A stretch of 23,832 bases of DNA from an uncultured Clostridia bacterium. GTDB taxonomy: Bacteria > Bacillota > Clostridia > Christensenellales > Aristaeellaceae. The stretch is from assembly GCA_937874275.1 (NCBI GenBank), contig CALNAU010000234.1, positions 1-23,832 of the forward strand, in the 5' to 3' direction. This document shows positions 22,899-23,832 of this stretch, piece by piece; position 1 is the first letter of the stretch; each line of letters opens with the position of its first letter. Under the pieces are notes generated by a model. That model saw only the letters and a list, made by a program, of their open reading frames with translations. It was not told the origin of the DNA and did no database searches. A program made the position numbers and the translations under genes.

Positions 22899-22927
22899 AT
22901 TATAGCATGAAGTAATCTGTACCACAA
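22899..22927 (-). promoter_or_regulatory. Promoter of the YbjN-like gene
   Basis: On the - strand TTGTGG (22927-22922) lies 17 bp from a perfect TATAAT (22904-22899) with TGC before it (extended -10). CATGC and GCATG flank the -10 as a short inverted repeat, possibly an operator. Confidence 0.75.
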
Positions 22928-22967
22928 TGCGAAAAAAGTACCGCAGTGCACAATGCCAATCAAATAC

Positions 22968-22993
22968 GGCGCGCAGGGGTAAGCCCGCGCGCC
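22968..22993 (-). terminator. Hairpin terminator of the PEP carboxykinase gene
   Basis: GGCGCGC (22968-22974) pairs with GCGCGCC (22987-22993) with a GGG/CCC extension around a short loop. On the - strand only GTATTTG follows, so the U-run is weak, but it sits 27 bp after the stop codon as expected. Confidence 0.6.
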
Positions 22994-23020
22994 GGTGATT
23001 TTGTGTGGCTGTGTTGCCGG

Positions 23021-23832
23021 TCAGGCCTTGGGGCCTGCCTCTACGACTTCCTTGGGCATGTTGTCATACTTGGCAAAGTTCTTGCGGAACAGCTCGGCCA
23101 GCATCTTGGCGGTCTTCTGATATTCGGCCTTGTCCTGCCACATCTTTTCGGGCACCAGTACCTCATCGGGCACGCCGGGGCAGGTGGTGGGCACCAGCAC
23201 GTTGAACACCGGGTCCAGCACAAACTCGCTCTTCTCCAGCTCGCCGTTGAGGCACGCGGTCACCATGGCACGGGTGAGGGGCAGCTTCATGCGGTTGCCG
23301 CCCTTGCCGTAGCTGCCGCCGGCCCAGCCGGTGTTGACCAGGTAGACGTTGGCGCCATAGGTATCAATGCGCTGGCCCAGCAACTCCGCGTAGCGGGCGG
23401 CGGGCAGCGGCAGGAAGGGCGCGCCAAAGCAGGTGGAGAAGGTGGCCTGGGGCTCGGTCACGCCGCGCTCGGTGCCGGCCAGCTTGGCCGTGTAGCCGCT
23501 GACATAGTGGTACATGGCGGCGTCGCGGGTCAGCTTGCTCACGGGGGGCAATACGCCAAAGGCGTCCGCCGTCAGGAAGATGACGGTCTTGGGGTGGTCG
23601 CCCACACCCGGAATCTGCGTGTTGGGGATGAAGTCCACCGGGTAGCCCACGCGGGTGTTCTCCGTCAGGCTGTCATCATCAAAATCCAGCTTGCGGGTAT
23701 CGGGGTCCATCACCACGTTTTCCACCAGCGCGCCAAAGCGGATGGCGTTCCAGATATCGGGCTCGTTCTCCTGGGACAGGTTGATGCACTTGGCATAGCA
23801 GCCGCCCTCGATGTTGAAGATGCCCTTGTCGC
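23021..23832 (-). CDS. pckA: Phosphoenolpyruvate carboxykinase (ATP), 5'-truncated by the window edge
   Basis: The frame is open through the window end, so 269 C-terminal residues of a family of about 530 are visible and the true start is off the window. Visible marks of the ATP-type enzyme are GIFNIEGGCYAKCINLS, ENTRVGYPVDFIPN, TADAFGVLPPVSKL, SGYTAKLAGTERGVTEP and YLVNTGWAGGSYG. It interconverts oxaloacetate plus ATP with PEP, CO2 and ADP. In many anaerobes it runs towards oxaloacetate. The kinase-1a Walker motif and most metal ligands are upstream. The GTG at 23725 is inside the conserved core and is not a start. Confidence 0.97.
   Translation of the reverse strand, partial: DKGIFNIEGGCYAKCINLSQENEPDIWNAIRFGALVENVVMDPDTRKLDFDDDSLTENTRVGYPVDFIPNTQIPGVGDHPKTVIFLTADAFGVLPPVSKLTRDAAMYHYVSGYTAKLAGTERGVTEPQATFSTCFGAPFLPLPAARYAELLGQRIDTYGANVYLVNTGWAGGSYGKGGNRMKLPLTRAMVTACLNGELEKSEFVLDPVFNVLVPTTCPGVPDEVLVPEKMWQDKAEYQKTAKMLAELFRKNFAKYDNMPKEVVEAGPKA

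Overview
The window reads as a GC-rich, low-mobility chromosomal segment of a Gram-positive anaerobe, most likely a Clostridia-type Firmicute. The basis is the paired GlgC/GlgD form of ADP-glucose pyrophosphorylase, a TPP-riboswitch-controlled thiT gene, an EF-G paralogue of the kind seen in Clostridia, strong AGGAGG-type ribosome binding sites and extended -10 promoters. No rRNA, tRNA, CRISPR array, integrase or transposase gene was found.

Layout. Positions 1-3140 (+) hold the end of a Gfo/Idh/MocA oxidoreductase and an EF-G-like GTPase. Positions 3141-3500 are a gene-free, strongly structured repeat-like element of about 220 bp flanked by two related hairpins. Positions 3501-9600 (-) are a glycogen synthesis operon transcribed glgB-glgC-glgD-glgA. 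Its last gene carries an unusual Lys/Ala/Pro-rich tail with four DPHE repeats. A 340-bp divergent promoter region separates it from a + strand operon (9941-14878): membrane-anchored metallophosphoesterase-like protein, polyphosphate kinase, cysteinyl-tRNA synthetase and a ComEA-like protein. A convergent hairpin at 14932-14957 then separates this from a five-gene - strand operon (21101 down to 15043): unknown protein, small membrane-anchored protein, MsbA-like ABC exporter, beta-CASP metallo-beta-lactamase nuclease and transglutaminase-like protein. Positions 21387-22231 (+) are a complete thiamine-transport unit: promoter, TPP riboswitch, terminator, thiT and a final terminator. Positions 22243-22927 (-) hold a secreted YbjN-like protein with its own promoter and terminator. 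The window closes inside an ATP-type PEP carboxykinase gene (-).

How the genes work together. GlgC/GlgD make ADP-glucose, GlgA polymerises it and GlgB branches the glycogen. The operon has no glycogen phosphorylase or debranching enzyme within the window. The neighbouring, divergently transcribed ppk1 makes the other major bacterial storage polymer, polyphosphate. PEP carboxykinase and thiamine import also belong to central carbon metabolism, but nothing in the sequence links them to the glycogen genes. The most unusual signals are the GlgA tail, the structured element at 3161-3412, the metallophosphoesterase with altered metal-site motifs beside ppk1, and the uncharacterised five-gene operon. 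Every function is inferred from recognised motifs by eye; no database search was run.
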